Assembly (NCBI GenBank): GCA_041395905.1
Contig: JAWKZP010000015.1
Coordinates: 79,800-143,799, forward strand
Direction of reading: 5' to 3'
Source: UBA7803 sp041395905
GTDB taxonomy: Bacteria; Pseudomonadota; Gammaproteobacteria; Pseudomonadales; Azotimanducaceae
DNA length: 64,000 bases
The position numbers and the translations under genes were made by a program. The notes under the pieces were generated by a model. The model was given only the letters and a program-made list of their open reading frames with translations, made no database searches and was not told the origin of the DNA. The stretch's first letter is position 1; each line of letters starts with the position of its first letter. Shown piece after piece: positions 9,068-17,537 of this stretch.

Positions 9068-9137
9068 CTCCTCTGACCGGCAGCGGCGGTCGCCACCGCG
9101 ACCCCTCGCCGGACTTCGCGGGCAGGCGTCAGAGGAG
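9068..9137 (+). promoter_or_regulatory. hflX leader hairpin that buries the Shine-Dalgarno sequence
   Basis: CTCCTCTGAC (9068-9077) is the exact reverse complement of GTCAGAGGAG (9128-9137), and the right arm contains the hflX ribosome site GAGGAG (9132-9137), five bases before its TTG start. The enclosed loop holds a second perfect hairpin, GGTCGC/GCGACC (9088-9093 with 9098-9103). A T-rich stretch (9139-9152) follows the outer stem. The layout fits a translational gate or weak attenuator between hfq and hflX. Pairing is seen; function is inferred. Confidence 0.55.
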
Positions 9138-9142
9138 ATACT

Positions 9143-10534
9143 TTGTTTTTTGAACGTCCTGAGGCAGGCCGCCGCGCGGTGCTGCTGCATGTCGACTTCT
9201 CGCGGCCCGATCCAGACGAAATCCTCGATACGGTGCAGGAGTGCGTCGATCTCGGCGCCAGCGCCGGCGTCGAGGTGGTGGAGATCGTCCGGGCCCGGCG
9301 GCAGGCGCCGCATCCGCGCTGGTTCGTCGGCGAGGGCAAGCTCGAAGAGCTCGAGGCGTGCCTGCGCGCCTGCGATGCCGACCTGCTGCTGATCAATCAC
9401 GATGTCAGCGCCGGTCAGCAGCGCAATCTCGAGCGACGCCTCGAGTGTCGGGTGCTGGGCCGTACCGAGCTGATCCTGCACATCTTTGCCGAGCGCGCGC
9501 GCAGCTACGAAGGCAAGCTGCAGGTGGAGCTGGCGCAGCTGCGCCACGCTCAGACGCGCCTGGTGCGCGGCTGGGCCCACCTCGACCGGCAGAAGGGGGG
9601 TATCGGCCTGCGTGGCGCGGGCGAGACCCAGCTCGAGCTCGACCAGCGAATGCTCAGCGAGCGTGTCAAGTCGCTGCAGGCCAAGCTCGAGCAGGTCGGT
9701 CGCCGGCGCGATGCCGGACGCCGGCGGCGCCAGCGTGGCAACGTGCGCACGGTTTCCCTGGTGGGTTACACCAACGCCGGCAAGTCGACGCTGTTCAACG
9801 CGCTGACCAGCGCCGGGGTCGTCGCCGAGGATCAGCTGTTCGCCACGCTCGACCCCACAATGCGGCGCCTGGAACTGCCGGGTATGGGCGAAGTCGTGCT
9901 TACCGACACCGTCGGATTCATCAGCAACCTTCCGCATTCCCTTGTGGAGGCATTCAAAGCCACGCTGGAGGAGGTTGCCGGCGCCGATCTGCTGCTGCAC
10001 GTAGTGGACGTGAGCGCCGAAGACGTGAGCGCCCGTGTGCACCAGGTCGACCGGGTGCTGGAAGAGATCGGGGCGCGTCAGCGCCCCACCATTCTGGTGC
10101 TGAACAAGGTCGACGCGCTCACCGGCGCCGGCCCGGCCGACGCTGCCGCGCTGCCCCTGGGGCATGCCGCAGTGCCCGGTGACGGTGCGGGTGAAGGGCT
10201 GACGGGCGAGCGCGCGGCGCCGAACCTCATTGCCAGCGTCGCGGTGAGCGCGCGCAGCGGCGCCGGTCTGCCGGTGCTGCTCGATACCATCGCCCGTGCG
10301 CTGGGCCTGGCAGCGCCCGCCGAGGTGCTGCTGCCGCCGGGTGAGGGCAGCACCCGCGCCTGGCTGTACCGGCTTGGAGCGGTGCTCGACGAGCGCACCG
10401 AGGAGGACGGCAGCCTGACGCTGACGGTGCGCGCGGACGAGGACGTGCTGGCGCAGCTGGCGCGGCGGCCGGGCGTTTGTTGCAGGGCCGGTGGTCGGTC
10501 CATAGAATTCCCCGCCCTGTCCGGCGAAATGTGA
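9143..10534 (+). CDS. hflX: Ribosome-splitting GTPase HflX
   Basis: HflX is a GTPase that splits stalled 70S ribosomes under heat or antibiotic stress. The 463-residue protein has an N-terminal HflX domain, a coiled stretch around ERVKSLQAKLEQVGRRR, then a G domain with GYTNAGKSTLFN (G1), DTVGFI (G3) and NKVD (G4). Between G4 and G5 there is an extra Gly/Ala-rich insertion of about 35 residues. The C-terminus is longer than the minimal form. TTG at 9143 is chosen because GAGGAG lies five bases before it and no ATG fits. It sits between hfq and hflK, as in E. coli. Confidence 0.95.
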   Translation: MFFERPEAGRRAVLLHVDFSRPDPDEILDTVQECVDLGASAGVEVVEIVRARRQAPHPRWFVGEGKLEELEACLRACDADLLLINHDVSAGQQRNLERRLECRVLGRTELILHIFAERARSYEGKLQVELAQLRHAQTRLVRGWAHLDRQKGGIGLRGAGETQLELDQRMLSERVKSLQAKLEQVGRRRDAGRRRRQRGNVRTVSLVGYTNAGKSTLFNALTSAGVVAEDQLFATLDPTMRRLELPGMGEVVLTDTVGFISNLPHSLVEAFKATLEEVAGADLLLHVVDVSAEDVSARVHQVDRVLEEIGARQRPTILVLNKVDALTGAGPADAAALPLGHAAVPGDGAGEGLTGERAAPNLIASVAVSARSGAGLPVLLDTIARALGLAAPAEVLLPPGEGSTRAWLYRLGAVLDERTEEDGSLTLTVRADEDVLAQLARRPGVCCRAGGRSIEFPALSGEM

Positions 10535-10560
10535 CGCTAAAGCAAGTGGAGCGCAGTTAG

Positions 10561-11697
10561 ATGGCCTGGAACGAGCCCGGCGGAGGCGACAAAGACCCCT
10601 GGGGCAATCGTAGTGATCAGGGGCCGCCAGACCTCGACGAAGCGTTGAAGAAGCTGCAGGCCCAGCTGGCCGGTATCTTCGGCGGCGGCTCGGGTGGTGG
10701 CGGCGGTGCGGGGTCGGGCATCAACGGCCGCCTGCTCGGCCTGATCCTGCTGGTGCTGGCCCTGGTGTACGCGGGCCTCGGGGTCTATCAGATCGATCAG
10801 GGCGAGCGCGGTGTGGTGTTCCGCTTCGGCGCCGTGCAGAAGGACGTCGTGGTACCAGGTCTGCACTGGAACCCGCCGCTCATCGACGTGGTCGAGAAGG
10901 TCAACGTCACCCGCGTGAATTCCAAGAATCACCAGGCGCTGATGCTCACCGAGGACGAGAACATCGTCGAGGTGGCGCTGACCGTTCAGTACGTGGTCAG
11001 CGACCCCATCGCCTATCTGGTGAACGTGCGCAGCCCCTCGTCGAGTCTCGACCAGGCCACCGAGAGCGCCCTGCGTCACGTGGTCGGCAGCTCCGGCATG
11101 GACGACGTCATCACCGCCGGCCGCGAAGCCATCGGCCAGGAAGTGCAGGAACGCCTGCAGGGCTACCTCGACAACTACGGCACGGGTATCGAGCTGGTCA
11201 AGGTGAACATCGATCGCAGCGCGCCGCCGACCCAGGTGGCGGATGCCTTCAACGACGTGCAGAAAGCCAAGGAAGATGAGCAGCGGTTCATCAACGAAGC
11301 CAACGCGTACGCCGAGAGCATCATCCCGGAGGCGCGCGGTGAGGCGCAGAAGCTCATTGAAGAGGCGAACGCCTACCGCGATCGGGTCGTGGCGCGCTCC
11401 GAGGGTGAAGCCGATCGCTTCCGCAAGCTGCTGGCCGAGTACCAGGCAGCCAAGGAAGTGACCCGTGACCGTCTGTACATCGATGCCATGGAGACCGTGC
11501 TGGGCAATGCCAGCAAGGTGATGATCGACGTCGAAGGCGGCAACAACATCATGTACCTGCCGCTCGACCGGCTCGGCCAGAGCACCAGTTCCGGCGGCAG
11601 TACGGTCAGCCCCGAGTCCATGCGCGGCATCGCCGATTCTCTGCGTGAGCTCAACGATCGCATGGGCGGCAGCAGCCGCGTGCGCGAACCGCGCTGA
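10561..11697 (+). CDS. hflK: FtsH-protease regulator HflK
   Basis: HflK forms, with HflC, a large periplasmic cage around the FtsH membrane protease and restrains its action. The 378-residue protein begins with a Gly-rich cytoplasmic segment (MAWNEPGGGDKDPWGN, then GGGSGGGGGAG), one membrane helix near residues 60-78 (LLGLILLVLALVYAGLG), then the SPFH/prohibitin domain and a long coiled-coil rich in Glu/Ala. The tail is polar (SSRVREPR). ATG at 10561 has GGAG about eight bases upstream. hflC follows after 16 bases and should be co-transcribed, since the proteins depend on each other for stability. Confidence 0.96.
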   Translation: MAWNEPGGGDKDPWGNRSDQGPPDLDEALKKLQAQLAGIFGGGSGGGGGAGSGINGRLLGLILLVLALVYAGLGVYQIDQGERGVVFRFGAVQKDVVVPGLHWNPPLIDVVEKVNVTRVNSKNHQALMLTEDENIVEVALTVQYVVSDPIAYLVNVRSPSSSLDQATESALRHVVGSSGMDDVITAGREAIGQEVQERLQGYLDNYGTGIELVKVNIDRSAPPTQVADAFNDVQKAKEDEQRFINEANAYAESIIPEARGEAQKLIEEANAYRDRVVARSEGEADRFRKLLAEYQAAKEVTRDRLYIDAMETVLGNASKVMIDVEGGNNIMYLPLDRLGQSTSSGGSTVSPESMRGIADSLRELNDRMGGSSRVREPR

Positions 11698-11713
11698 CAG
11701 CCAGGAGCCAAGC

Positions 11714-12580
11714 ATGAATCTGCGAAACCTGATCCTTGCCGTGATCGCCGTTGTGGTGGTCCTGCTGCTGGCCGACAGCGTCTACACCGTGCATCAGACC
11801 GAGCGCGCCATACTGCTGCGTTTCGGCGCCGTGAGCACGGCCGACGTCGAGCCTGGTCTGCATTTCAAGCTGCCCATAGCCGAGGACGTGCGCAAGGCCG
11901 ACGGCCGCGTGCTGACGCTGGACTCCACCGCCGAGACCTACTTCACCCTGGAGAAGAAACCGCTGATCGTGGATTCGTTCGCCAAGTGGCGCATCAAGGA
12001 CGTGCTGCGCTATTACGAAGCAACGCGGTTCGACGAGCGGGTCGGCGAGCGGGTGCTGCAGGAGCGGATCAACGAGGGCCTGCGCAACCAGATCAGCCGT
12101 CGCGATATGCACGAGGTCGTCTCCGGCGAGCGCGACATGCTGATGGAGGAGCTCACCGCGCAGCTCAACCAGGTGATGGCCGCAGCTGCCGGAATCGAGG
12201 TGGTGGACGTGCGCGTGAAACGCATCGATCTGCCCACCGACGTGTCCACCTCCGTCTATGAGCGGATGAACTCCGAGCGTCAGATCGAGGCTCGCCAGTA
12301 CCGTGCCACCGGGCGCGAGCTGGCTCTGGGCATTCGCGCCGACGCCGAGCGCCAGACCGTGGTGATCGAGGCCGAAGCTTACCGCCAGGCCGAGCAGATC
12401 CGTGGTGACGGCGACGCCCGCGCGGCGTCTATCTACGCCGAAGCGTTCAACCGCGATCCCGAGTTTTATCAGTTCTACCGCAGCATCAACGCGTACACCA
12501 ACGTGTTCCGGGACAAGAGCGACCTGCTGGTGATCGATCCGAAGAGCGAGTTCTTCAAGTACCTCGACAAGGAATCCTGA
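11714..12580 (+). CDS. hflC: FtsH-protease regulator HflC
   Basis: HflC is the partner of HflK in the FtsH-restraining complex. The 288-residue protein has an N-terminal signal anchor (NLILAVIAVVVVLLLADSVY), the SPFH domain starting TVHQTERAILLRFG and a helical arm (ERMNSERQIEARQYRATGRE) that builds the cage wall, followed by a short C-terminus ending KYLDKES. ATG at 11714 has AGGAG seven bases upstream. It lies directly after hflK and before hisZ, the order seen in Pseudomonas. No membrane-retrieval or lipid motif is visible. Confidence 0.96.
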   Translation: MNLRNLILAVIAVVVVLLLADSVYTVHQTERAILLRFGAVSTADVEPGLHFKLPIAEDVRKADGRVLTLDSTAETYFTLEKKPLIVDSFAKWRIKDVLRYYEATRFDERVGERVLQERINEGLRNQISRRDMHEVVSGERDMLMEELTAQLNQVMAAAAGIEVVDVRVKRIDLPTDVSTSVYERMNSERQIEARQYRATGRELALGIRADAERQTVVIEAEAYRQAEQIRGDGDARAASIYAEAFNRDPEFYQFYRSINAYTNVFRDKSDLLVIDPKSEFFKYLDKES

Positions 12581-12605
12581 TTCCCGGGACGCCTGGAGCA
12601 GCGAC

Positions 12606-13796
12606 GTGGCGGACAATCGCAACTGGCTACTGCCGGAAGGTGTCGACGAGCTGCTGCCAGGGCAGGCCTGGGCGCTCGAATGCATCCGCCGCGCCACCCT
12701 GGACGTGTTCCGCAGCTGGGGCTTCGAGTACATCGAGCCGCCGCTGATCGAGTATCTCGATGCGCTGCTGGTGGGCAGCGGCAACGACCTCGATCTGCAG
12801 ACCCTCAAGATGGTGGACCAGCGCAGCGGCCGCCTGCTCGGGGTGCGTGCAGACATGAGCTCGCAGGCGGCGCGCATCGACGCCCACAGCCTGGCGGGAG
12901 ATGGCGTGCAGCGTTTGTGCTACGCCGGCAACGTGGTTTATGCCAATCCGCCCGGGGTGCTCGAATCCCGGGTTCCCCTCAAGGCCGGCGCCGAGATCTT
13001 CGGCGCCGCATCCCTCGAGGCCGATGCCGAGGTGATCACGCTGCTGCTCGAAGTGCTGCATCGCGCCGGGGCGCGGGCGCCGGTGCTGGTGTTGGGTCAC
13101 ATGGGCATTTACCGGGCCCTGGTCGAACCGCTTCTGGCGCATGGGGTACTGGGCGGCGCCGCCGAGCAGACCCTGTTCGCGGCGGTGCAGAGCAAGTCCC
13201 AGACCGACATCGCGGAGCTGCTCGCCGCCGCCGCGGGCCCTGCTGCGCCGGCGGCGGCCCTGATGGTGCGCCTGCCGACGTTGATGGGTCGGCGCGAGGT
13301 GCTCGCCGAGGCGCGCGCGGCGCTGGCCGGCGCGCCGTCGGGCGTGGACGCCGCGCTGGACGATCTGGAACGCCTGGCGGCCACCGTGGCGGCGCGCTGC
13401 CCGGAGGTGGAGGTGCGCTTCGATCTGGCCGAGCTCGCCGGCTATGGATACCACAATGGTCCCGTGTTTGCGGCCTTTCAGGCCGACAAAGGCAGCGCCA
13501 TGGCCCGGGGCGGGCGTTATGATGGCATTGGTGCTGCGTTCGGACGCGCCCGCCCGGCCACGGGTTTCGACGTCAACCTCAAGCAGCTGCTGGCGGGAGC
13601 CGGCGGGCCGCGGCGCGCCATCTGGGTACCCTGGGAGAGCTGCGCCAGCACATCGGCGCGCGCGCACATTACGACGCTGCGCGCAGCTGGGGAGGTCGTG
13701 GTGTGCGCCCTGTCGGCAGCGGAATCCGTACCGGCGGATTGCGACCGGATACTGCAACCGAGCGGCGCCGACTGGGTCGTGCGACCGCTTTCGTAA
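12606..13796 (+). CDS. hisZ: ATP phosphoribosyltransferase regulatory subunit HisZ
   Basis: HisZ is a catalytically dead histidyl-tRNA synthetase relative that activates the short form of HisG in the first step of histidine synthesis. The 396-residue product opens with WLLPEGVDELLPGQAWALE, a degenerate class II synthetase motif 1 region, and has RADMSSQAARIDAH where the synthetase motif 2 loop would be, and GGRYDGIGAAFGRARPATGF near the end. There is no anticodon-binding domain, which separates it from HisS. GTG start at 12606 after GGAG. Position between hflC and purA is the Pseudomonas arrangement. Its presence predicts a short-form HisG elsewhere. Confidence 0.92.
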   Translation: MADNRNWLLPEGVDELLPGQAWALECIRRATLDVFRSWGFEYIEPPLIEYLDALLVGSGNDLDLQTLKMVDQRSGRLLGVRADMSSQAARIDAHSLAGDGVQRLCYAGNVVYANPPGVLESRVPLKAGAEIFGAASLEADAEVITLLLEVLHRAGARAPVLVLGHMGIYRALVEPLLAHGVLGGAAEQTLFAAVQSKSQTDIAELLAAAAGPAAPAAALMVRLPTLMGRREVLAEARAALAGAPSGVDAALDDLERLAATVAARCPEVEVRFDLAELAGYGYHNGPVFAAFQADKGSAMARGGRYDGIGAAFGRARPATGFDVNLKQLLAGAGGPRRAIWVPWESCASTSARAHITTLRAAGEVVVCALSAAESVPADCDRILQPSGADWVVRPLS

Positions 13797-13823
13797 ACAG
13801 CCAGACATCAGGACAGAAAAGCC

Positions 13824-15119
13824 GTGGGCCGCAACGTAGTCGTCATCGGCACCCAATGGGGTGATGAGGGAAAAGGCAAGGTCGTGGACCTGCTCACTGA
13901 GCAGGTGGCGGCTGTGGTGCGGTTTCAGGGCGGGCACAACGCGGGCCACACGCTGGTCATCGACGGTCAGAAGACCGTGCTGCACCTGCTGCCCTCGGGC
14001 ATTCTGCGCCCGGGCGTGCGCTGCTACATCGGCAATGGCGTGGTGCTCGAGCCCAATGCCCTGCTCGACGAGGTCAGGGCCCTGGAAGCGCGCGGAGTGC
14101 CCGTGCGCGAGCGTCTGCGCATCAGTCCCGCATGTCCGCTGATTCTGCCGTATCACGTCAAGCTCGATGTGGCGCGCGAGACGGCACGGGGCAGTCAGAA
14201 GATCGGCACCACGGGACGCGGGATCGGGCCGGCATACGAGGACAAGGTCGCGCGCCGCGGCGTCCGTCTGGGCGACCTGTTCTACTGGCAGGGGTTCGCG
14301 GCCAAGCTGGCGGAGGTGATGGAGTACCACAACTTCATGCTGGTGAATTACTACAAGACCGAGCCGGTCAGCTTCGAAGCGACACTGGCGCAGTGCAAGG
14401 AAGTGGCCGAACAGCTGGAGCCGATGGTGGCCGACATCGTGCCGCTGCTGCATGAGCTGCGCGAGGCCGGCGAGAACATCCTGTTCGAGGGCGCTCAGGG
14501 CGCGCTGCTGGACATCGATCTCGGCACCTACCCGTTCGTGACCTCCTCGAACACCACGGCCGGCGGCACTGCCGTGGGCAGCGGTTTCGGGCCGCGCTAT
14601 CTGGACTACGTGCTCGGCATCACCAAGGCCTACGCCACGCGCGTGGGCTCAGGCCCGTTTCCGACGGAACTGTTCGACGACGTCGGCAGGCGCCTCGGCG
14701 AGCGCGGCCACGAGTTCGGCTCCACCACCGGGCGGCCGCGACGCTGCGGCTGGTTCGACGCGGTGGCATTGCGTCAGGCCGTGCAGATCAACAGCATCTC
14801 GGGGCTGTGCCTTACCAAGCTCGACGTGCTCGACGGCCTCGAGACCATCCGCATCTGCGTCGACTACGAAAACAGTGATCGCAGCCGCGGCCTGGCGCGC
14901 TTTTCCAGCGAGTACTATGCCGACATCCAGCCCGTCTACGAGGATCTGCCCGGCTGGGAGGGTTCCACCGCAGGTATCAAGCGTCTCGCCGAGCTGCCGG
15001 CCAATGCGCGCGCGTACATCGAACGCATTGAAGAAGCCGTGGCCGCGAGCATCGACATCATCTCCACCGGCCCGGACCGCCACGAGACCATCGTGCTGAA
15101 GGATCCGTTCAAGCCATGA
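13824..15119 (+). CDS. purA: Adenylosuccinate synthetase
   Basis: PurA condenses IMP and aspartate using GTP, the first committed step from IMP to AMP, in the cytoplasm. The 431-residue length is standard. The GTP loop GTQWGDEGKGKVVD lies at residue 8, GHNAGHT at about 38 holds the catalytic histidine, and TTGRGIGPAYEDK and STTGRPRRCGWFD form the IMP and aspartate pockets. The GTG at 13824 puts the P-loop at the usual place. It follows hisZ by 27 bases and precedes a small Trm112-like gene by 38 bases, probably in one transcript. Confidence 0.97.
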   Translation: MGRNVVVIGTQWGDEGKGKVVDLLTEQVAAVVRFQGGHNAGHTLVIDGQKTVLHLLPSGILRPGVRCYIGNGVVLEPNALLDEVRALEARGVPVRERLRISPACPLILPYHVKLDVARETARGSQKIGTTGRGIGPAYEDKVARRGVRLGDLFYWQGFAAKLAEVMEYHNFMLVNYYKTEPVSFEATLAQCKEVAEQLEPMVADIVPLLHELREAGENILFEGAQGALLDIDLGTYPFVTSSNTTAGGTAVGSGFGPRYLDYVLGITKAYATRVGSGPFPTELFDDVGRRLGERGHEFGSTTGRPRRCGWFDAVALRQAVQINSISGLCLTKLDVLDGLETIRICVDYENSDRSRGLARFSSEYYADIQPVYEDLPGWEGSTAGIKRLAELPANARAYIERIEEAVAASIDIISTGPDRHETIVLKDPFKP

Positions 15120-15157
15120 GCACAGCGTGCTGACAGGGTGACTGGAGGTAAGGCATT

Positions 15158-15355
15158 GTGACGATAGACGCCAGGTTGCTGGAAATTCTCGTCTGTCCGG
15201 TGAGCAAAGCCTCGCTGGTGTACCAGAAGGCGCAGGAGGAGCTGTGGTGCCGGGCCAGCGGTCTGGCGTACCCGATCCGCGACGGCATTCCGGTGATGCT
15301 CGAGGAAGAGGCTCGGCGGCTGAGTGACGAGGAGCTGGCTACCCTCAAGGAATGA
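15158..15355 (+). CDS. Trm112-family small protein
   Basis: This 65-residue protein belongs to the Trm112/YcaR family. The N-terminal ILVCPVSKASLVYQK strand pair and LAYPIRDGIPVMLEEEAR are the family signature. In eukaryotes and archaea Trm112 activates methyltransferases; the bacterial role is poorly defined. Only one cysteine of the usual first CP-x-C zinc knuckle (CPVSK, with Ser for the second Cys) and one later (WCRAS) are present, so zinc binding is doubtful. GTG at 15158 has GGAGG about ten bases upstream. In other gammaproteobacteria the gene often sits near lpxK and kdsB, which is not so here. Confidence 0.85.
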   Translation: MTIDARLLEILVCPVSKASLVYQKAQEELWCRASGLAYPIRDGIPVMLEEEARRLSDEELATLKE

Positions 15356-15442
15356 GGCCCGGGGCCGGGGATCCGGGCCGTATGGTGCGCTGCCGTTACC
15401 ATTCGTTACAATCGGCGGTCACCTGAACCACAGGACACCTGT

Positions 15443-16393
15443 ATGAACAAGGTGGAGCTGTTTGCCGCCAAGAACATGCCCGACGTGGCGCGCCACGGGC
15501 TGGAGCAGCCGCACGAGACCCTCGACTGGGTCGGCATGAGCGGCATCCACCAGCCGTTGCTGGTGCGCGATGGCCGTGCGGTCAAGCAGGTTCAGTGCAA
15601 AGTGCAGATCTACGTGGACCTGGCCGATGAGCTCGCCAAGGGCATCCACATGTCGCGCCTGTATCTGATCCTCGACGAGCACTCCGAGACTCGGCCGCTG
15701 TCGCCGGCCGGACTGAAGCTCATGCTGGCGAGTCTGCTGGAATCGCACCGTGATCTCAGCACCCAGGCGTTCGTGCAGTTCGATTTCGAGTACTACCTGC
15801 GCCGCAAGGCGCTGGTGAGCGACAATTCCGGCTGGAATGCGTACCCGGCGTTCATCCGCGGCACCCTGCAGAACGGAGAAATCTCGCTCGAGATGGGCCT
15901 GACCGTGCAGTACTCGTCCACCTGCCCGTGCTCGGCGGCACTCGCCAGACAACTCATCCAGGATCAGTTCGCGCGTGACTTCGGCACCAGCGGCGACATC
16001 AGCGCCAGCGCCGTGCACGCCTGGCTGGACAGCGAGCAGGGGATCGTGGCTACGCCCCACAGCCAGCGCAGCAGCGCGCGGCTGCGGGTCCGCCTGCGTG
16101 ACGGTCTGGAGGTGTTTCCGCTCACCGACCTGGTGGATCTGGTGGAAAACACGCTGCAGACGCCGGTGCAGACGGCGGTGAAACGCGAGGACGAGCAGGA
16201 GTTCGCGCGCCTGAACGGTCAGAACCTGATGTTCATCGAGGATGCGGGTCGCAAGCTGAAAGGCAGCCTGAAGGACGACGAGCGTCTGCACGACTTCTGG
16301 GTTCGCATCGAGCACCACGAGAGCCTGCACGCGCACGATGCGGTGGGCGTATTCACCAAGGGTCTGGACGACGGCTACCAGCCCGTACCCTGA
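15443..16393 (+). CDS. folE2: GTP cyclohydrolase FolE2 (type IB)
   Basis: FolE2 makes 7,8-dihydroneopterin triphosphate from GTP, the entry to folate and, with QueD, to queuosine. The 316-residue protein fits the type IB family: MNKVELFAAKNMPD is followed by a first T-fold half, the catalytic cysteine segment YSSTCPCSAALARQ near residue 155 and the HDFWVRIEHHESLHAHDA motif near the end. Type IB enzymes use several metals and often replace zinc-dependent FolE when zinc is scarce, but I see no Zur-like palindrome upstream. A -10-like TACAAT lies at 15407-15412. ATG at 15443 follows AGGA. Confidence 0.92.
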   Translation: MNKVELFAAKNMPDVARHGLEQPHETLDWVGMSGIHQPLLVRDGRAVKQVQCKVQIYVDLADELAKGIHMSRLYLILDEHSETRPLSPAGLKLMLASLLESHRDLSTQAFVQFDFEYYLRRKALVSDNSGWNAYPAFIRGTLQNGEISLEMGLTVQYSSTCPCSAALARQLIQDQFARDFGTSGDISASAVHAWLDSEQGIVATPHSQRSSARLRVRLRDGLEVFPLTDLVDLVENTLQTPVQTAVKREDEQEFARLNGQNLMFIEDAGRKLKGSLKDDERLHDFWVRIEHHESLHAHDAVGVFTKGLDDGYQPVP

Positions 16394-16408
16394 TCGGGAG
16401 AAGTCGTT

Positions 16409-17530
16409 TTGAGCAGCGTGGTCATCAGCGGCGCCGGCCTGTGGACGCCGGCGCACAGCATCAGCAACGAGGAACTCGTCGCCAGTTACAACGCCTGGGT
16501 CGATCGCTACAACGCGCACAACGCAGATGCCATCGCAGCAGGCGAGTGCGAGCCGAAACCCCATTCCAGTGCCGAATTCATCGAGAAGGCCTCCGGCATC
16601 CGCAGCCGCTATGCGTACGTAAAGGACGGCATTCTCGACATCACGCGCATGCGTCCGCGCATTCCGCATCGCGCTGAGGACGAGCTCTCGCACCAGGCCG
16701 AGATCGCGCTCAATTCGGCCCACGTGGCCATGGACGCCGCGCAGAAGACCGGTGCCGACATCGATATGGTGATCGTTTCCTGCGCCTATACCGAGCGCGC
16801 CTATCCGGCGATTGCCATCGAGGTTCAGCACGCGCTCGGCATCCAGGGCTTCGGCTTCGACATGCTGGTGGCCTGCTCGGCGGCCACGTTCGCGTTGCAG
16901 CGCGCCTACGATGCGCTCAAGGCGGGCTCGGCGCGCACCGTGCTGGTGATCAACCCGGAGCTCACGTCACCGCAGGTCAACTATTGCGACCGCGACAGTC
17001 ATTTCATCTTCGGCGACGTGAGCACCGCCGTGGTGCTGGAGCGTGCCGAGACCTGCACGGCCCGGCACAGCTACGAAATTCTCGGTACCCGGGCCCAGAC
17101 GCTGTATTCCAACAACATCCGCTCCAACTTCGGCTATGTCGCCTATGCCGAGGATACCGATCCGTTCGGGCCGGAGAACCTGTTTCACCAGAACGGCCGC
17201 AAGGTATTCAAGGAAGTGTGCCCCATGGCGGCCGAGCACCTCGAGGCCCACATCGCGGACCTCGGGCTCGGCGTAGCCGACGTGCGCCGCTGGTGGCTGC
17301 ATCAGGCCAACATCAACATGAATCTGCTCATCGCGCGCCGGCTGCTCGGTCGCGATGCCAGTGCCGACGAGGCACCCATCGTGCTCGATGAGTTCGCCAA
17401 CACCGCCTCGGCCGGGTCGATCATCGCCTTCTGCCGGCACCACGAGGATCTGCGCGCCGGCGATCACGGCGTGATCTGCTCGTTCGGTGCGGGTTATTCC
17501 ATCGGGAGTCTGGTGGTGCGCAAGCGCTGA
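16409..17530 (+). CDS. Beta-ketoacyl-ACP synthase III (FabH-like, long form)
   Basis: This 373-residue thiolase-fold enzyme should condense an acyl-CoA or acyl-ACP with malonyl-ACP. The Cys-His-Asn triad is visible as MLVACSAATFAL (Cys near 150), WWLHQANINM (His near 300) and DEFANTASAGSI (Asn near 333). It is about 50 residues longer than FabH and resembles the Pseudomonas PA3286 group, which feeds medium-chain acyl-CoA from beta-oxidation into fatty acid synthesis. That resemblance is from memory of family features. TTG at 16409 has GGGAG eight bases upstream. It lies 15 bases after folE2 and is followed by sulP. Confidence 0.85.
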   Translation: MSSVVISGAGLWTPAHSISNEELVASYNAWVDRYNAHNADAIAAGECEPKPHSSAEFIEKASGIRSRYAYVKDGILDITRMRPRIPHRAEDELSHQAEIALNSAHVAMDAAQKTGADIDMVIVSCAYTERAYPAIAIEVQHALGIQGFGFDMLVACSAATFALQRAYDALKAGSARTVLVINPELTSPQVNYCDRDSHFIFGDVSTAVVLERAETCTARHSYEILGTRAQTLYSNNIRSNFGYVAYAEDTDPFGPENLFHQNGRKVFKEVCPMAAEHLEAHIADLGLGVADVRRWWLHQANINMNLLIARRLLGRDASADEAPIVLDEFANTASAGSIIAFCRHHEDLRAGDHGVICSFGAGYSIGSLVVRKR

Positions 17531-17537
17531 GCGCGGC

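Noticed and set aside
12627..14453. 608-codon minus-strand open frame opposite hisZ and purA
   Set aside because: Same GC-driven antisense artefact; no recognisable motifs.
15356..15442. Zur operator before folE2
   Set aside because: Expected because folE2 is often zinc-regulated, but no palindrome of the Zur type is present.
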